From NCBI RefSeq assembly GCF_032268605.1, contig NZ_CP130318.1, forward strand, positions 6,154,501 through 6,218,500: a stretch of 64,000 bases of DNA, written 5' to 3'. Position 1 is the stretch's first letter, and the number at the start of each line of letters is the position of its first letter. This DNA comes from Paenibacillus aurantius (GTDB taxonomy: Bacteria > Bacillota > Bacilli > Paenibacillales > NBRC-103111). Both the position numbers and the translations under genes were made by a program. Of this stretch, positions 61,738 through 64,000 are shown piece after piece. The notes under the pieces are model-generated. The model was not told the origin of the DNA. It made no database searches and saw only the letters and a program-made list of their open reading frames with translations.

Positions 61738-62564
61738 CCAAGGGCTTCTGTCTCCCGAATGAGCCCGCCAAGCCGGTCAAGCGCCTCCCTACACGCCCCC
61801 GCGTCCTCGGACAGCAGGACGTAGATGCTCTCCACCCTCCTCCTGTAGTCCGCCGGCTTCCTTGAAAACGTATCCGCAAGGGGCACGGCTCCCTTCTCAT
61901 TCATACAGTACCGCTTGTTCAGGGCAAAAAGCACCTGATTGAGGCAGGACACCGCCCGGAAGCAGCAGCCCGCCACGTAGGACAGGTCTCCTTTGTCCAC
62001 CCCTTTGGCAGCCAGCAGAAGCGAGAAAGAGGCCTCCCACTGAAACTTGCGGATCGTCGCCTGCTGGAAGACGGCGGAATACTCCCTCGTCTTCCGCTTC
62101 CAGCCGGCGATCAGCCCTTCCGGGTCCCACAGCACCCGGCAGAGAGCCACCTCGGCGAGGTATATGGAATTCACGAACCCATGAGGATGCCCCGGGTAGT
62201 AATCGATGGTGATGGTTCCGGCCAGGCCGTCCTCCAGGACAGCGTCCACCCGGGCGGCATCCCGGTACAGCCAGTCGATCGCCTGGCCCTGCACCTTCAG
62301 CCAGCCGCCGCCATTGACCCAAGGGCCCCACTCCCCGATTGGCGTGACCAGTCCCTTTCGGGGGTGATCATCCAGCTCTTCGGCGGCCTTTTGGAGGGCC
62401 GTCACATCGAGTGAGTCCTCACCCTCATAGTAAAGGCCGATGTCGATATCGGAGGCGGCCGTATGGGTTCCCGCCGCCCGGGATCCGCCGAGCACAATGG
62501 CGCGCACCCCTTTCACGCCGCTCAACCTTGTGGTCATTTGCTGAATAAGAGCTTCTGTGTCCAT
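61734..62564 (-). CDS. Nucleotidyltransferase-domain protein
   Basis: 276 residues from ATG 62564 after GGAGAGGAG. The pol-beta-type active site GGSRAAGTHTAASDIDIGLY is at residues 26-45, with both Asp. The rest is helical and Trp/Arg-rich with no second recognisable domain. Such proteins transfer a nucleotide to antibiotics or to other small molecules, or to toxin targets; this one is not assigned. The gene lies 16 bp after threonine aldolase. Confidence 0.8.
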   Translation of the reverse strand: MDTEALIQQMTTRLSGVKGVRAIVLGGSRAAGTHTAASDIDIGLYYEGEDSLDVTALQKAAEELDDHPRKGLVTPIGEWGPWVNGGGWLKVQGQAIDWLYRDAARVDAVLEDGLAGTITIDYYPGHPHGFVNSIYLAEVALCRVLWDPEGLIAGWKRKTREYSAVFQQATIRKFQWEASFSLLLAAKGVDKGDLSYVAGCCFRAVSCLNQVLFALNKRYCMNEKGAVPLADTFSRKPADYRRRVESIYVLLSEDAGACREALDRLGGLIRETEALG

Positions 62565-62580
62565 CCCTTTTCTCCTCTCC

Positions 62581-63693
62581 CTAATCTGCCTGCTGCAGGG
62601 CCGACAACCGCAAGCCGAGCTTCCGGAACGCTTCACGCAGCTCCTCCTTCGGAATGCGTCCATACTGGTCTCCGACGCTGATCTCGAAGGATGAGACGTG
62701 TCCGTCCTTCTCCGCTACCCAGCCGGTCATCCCGATCCCGGTCTCTTCATAGAGCCCGGCAAGCATAGCCTCGAGCTTCTCCTTCGGAGCCCGGAGGTGA
62801 ACATGGAACATGTTGCTGACGGGAACCGGCGGACGGGTCGAAACCGCAGGATGGCATTCGTTGAACAGGGCCGCCAGCTCCCGGGCTTCCCTGTAATACT
62901 GCTCCATGCAGGAGCTCCGCTGCTCGTAATAATAATCCGCGCTCAGGATGTAAGGATACAGAGAGATGAGGTCCCCTCCGTACCTGCGCTTCCAGGGGAC
63001 CGTTTCCGCCATGAAGTCCCGGCTGCCGGCCAGAATCGCTCCCGCCACCCCTCCAAGGCCTTTGTAGAAGGAGAGATACACACTGTCAAAAAGCTCACTA
63101 ACCTCCGCCGCCGTCTTCCCGTAATAGGGCAGAATCTCGAACAGCCGGGCGCCGTCCAGGTGCAGCGGAATGCCCTTCTCCCGACAGTAGGCGGAGATGG
63201 CTTTGAGCGTCTCGTACGCCGGCAGCTCCCCTCCGAGCTCCCTCTGGGGAAGCTCGAGCAGGAGACAGCCGATGTCCTCCTTAAGGCCGGTTACGTCCTC
63301 GAGTCCGATCAAACGGCCGGAGTCGGCAAGCAGGACCGGCTCGATGTGATGAAGCCTCTTCAGCCCGTCCTCCTCGTGAATTTCAAGGTGGCATAGGGGA
63401 TGGTACGCAACCTTCCTTACGCCCTTTCGGTCGCACCAGACCCGCAGCGCAATCTGCTGGGCCATCGTCCCGCTCGGAAAGAAAACGGCCGCTTCCTTCC
63501 CGAGAACCGCCGCCATTTTCTGCTGGAAAGCTTCGATGACCTCTCCCTTGCCGTACATATCGCTGTCCCGCCCGTCATCGATGTCCTGCAGAGCCTCCTT
63601 CAGCACCCCCACCGTTCTGGGCCCGTGTCCCGTCAGCCGATAGGGAGCCTGCCGAAATGCCTCCATCAGACTTTTCGCCCCGTTCTTCGTCAT
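62581..63693 (-). CDS. Threonine aldolase-family PLP enzyme
   Basis: 370 residues of the beta-eliminating lyase fold. FPSGTMAQQIALRVWCD near residue 75, PLHLDGARLFE near 175 and the PLP-lysine in VYLSFYKGLGGVAGAIL near 215 follow low-specificity L-threonine aldolase. It cleaves threonine or another 3-hydroxy amino acid to glycine and an aldehyde. Its ATG overlaps the MarR stop (ATGA), so the two are coupled. Confidence 0.88.
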   Translation of the reverse strand: MTKNGAKSLMEAFRQAPYRLTGHGPRTVGVLKEALQDIDDGRDSDMYGKGEVIEAFQQKMAAVLGKEAAVFFPSGTMAQQIALRVWCDRKGVRKVAYHPLCHLEIHEEDGLKRLHHIEPVLLADSGRLIGLEDVTGLKEDIGCLLLELPQRELGGELPAYETLKAISAYCREKGIPLHLDGARLFEILPYYGKTAAEVSELFDSVYLSFYKGLGGVAGAILAGSRDFMAETVPWKRRYGGDLISLYPYILSADYYYEQRSSCMEQYYREARELAALFNECHPAVSTRPPVPVSNMFHVHLRAPKEKLEAMLAGLYEETGIGMTGWVAEKDGHVSSFEISVGDQYGRIPKEELREAFRKLGLRLSALQQAD

Positions 63694-64000
63694 GCCTTTT
63701 CCTCCCCGTGTTCGTTCTTGATCTTGGTCATTTCCGCCAGCGTCATCTCGTTGGACCGCTTGACGAAATCCAGAATAAGGGCCGTCTCCTCTTCCGTGTA
63801 AGCCTCCAATAGCCGTATCGTCGACTCCAGAACAGAGGCGAACAAGGGGGCGATCCGGGCCGTATTGTCCGCTACCGTCTTGACCACGACCCGCCGCCGG
63901 TCGTTCGGGTCCTTATCCCGGACCACATACCCGGCCTTCTCGAGCCGGTCGATCACGCTTGTTACCGCCCCCGTGGTCAAACCGGTTAATTGGGCGAGCT
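63690..64000 (-). CDS. MarR-family regulator, 5' end outside window
   Basis: At least 103 residues are visible, without a start. The recognition helix LTGLTTGAVTSVIDRLEKAG and the wing VVRDKDPNDRRRVVVK are clear. It overlaps the threonine aldolase gene by 4 bp, so it probably controls that operon, which continues into the nucleotidyltransferase gene. Confidence 0.88.
   Translation of the reverse strand, partial: LAQLTGLTTGAVTSVIDRLEKAGYVVRDKDPNDRRRVVVKTVADNTARIAPLFASVLESTIRLLEAYTEEETALILDFVKRSNEMTLAEMTKIKNEHGEEKA

Noticed and set aside
1-64000. CRISPR array, tRNA, rRNA, prophage or insertion sequence
   Set aside because: No regularly spaced repeats, cloverleaf, rRNA stretches, phage structural genes or transposase were recognised on either strand.

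Overview
The window looks like the chromosome of a spore-forming Gram-positive of the Paenibacillus type. The signs are strong GGAGG ribosome binding sites with many GTG and TTG starts, membrane-anchored YesN-like AraC regulators, Lpl/Ytc-type sugar transporters, HxlR-controlled hxlAB, a YheC/YheD-type spore-coat ATP-grasp gene, a UMF1-type MFS gene, and dense two-strand coding with high GC. No rRNA, tRNA, CRISPR array, prophage or transposase was recognised. By eye, the first 14.5 kb has lower GC than the rest, and it behaves as a self-contained catabolic island.

Layout. (1) 1-14.4 kb, all minus strand: a transporter (two permeases and a lipoprotein), a 2-hydroxyacid dehydrogenase, a nitrilase-fold amidohydrolase, an enolase-superfamily enzyme and a large secreted beta-helix protein form one operon. 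A membrane AraC regulator and a second, cut-off paralogue of the secreted protein follow. A 55-bp element, identical at 45 of 55 positions, precedes both the operon and the second paralogue. (2) 14.6-19.5 kb: a nucleoside-type BMP/ABC importer operon. (3) 20.1-21.8 kb: hxlR-hxlA-hxlB, formaldehyde fixation by the ribulose monophosphate route. (4) 22-33.5 kb: mostly single genes (luciferase-like oxidoreductase, membrane proteins, PadR pair, DedA, a variant metallophosphoesterase, RlmN, a secreted beta-propeller with a C-terminal dockerin-like module, a spore-coat ATP-grasp protein). (5) 33.7-36.9 kb: an AMP-ligase-like gene with sbnA and sbnB, a compact 2,3-diaminopropionate cassette. (6) 37-42.2 kb: an ABC sugar importer with a TarJ-like dehydrogenase and a DeoR regulator; both promoters carry repeated TGAGCA motifs. 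(7) 42.5-49.7 kb: small genes, an MFS gene, an ABC exporter divergent from a TetR regulator with two TGAAAT-N14-ATTTCA palindromes, and an M3 peptidase. (8) 49.9-51.0 kb: the most unusual gene, an N-terminal helix-turn-helix joined to a degenerate F1-ATPase beta-like domain without a P-loop. (9) 51-64 kb: MerR-SRPBCC-MFS operon, nitroreductase/monooxygenase pair with a TetR gene, GH35 beta-galactosidase with a divergent AraC regulator, DeoR-metallophosphoesterase-EamA, and nucleotidyltransferase, threonine aldolase and MarR genes at the edge.

A dispersed intergenic repeat of about 95 bp, with ends related to CTAGTGCCTTATCCGGTAA, occurs as four near-complete and several partial copies between 18 and 62 kb. 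All assignments come from reading the sequence; no database search was run.
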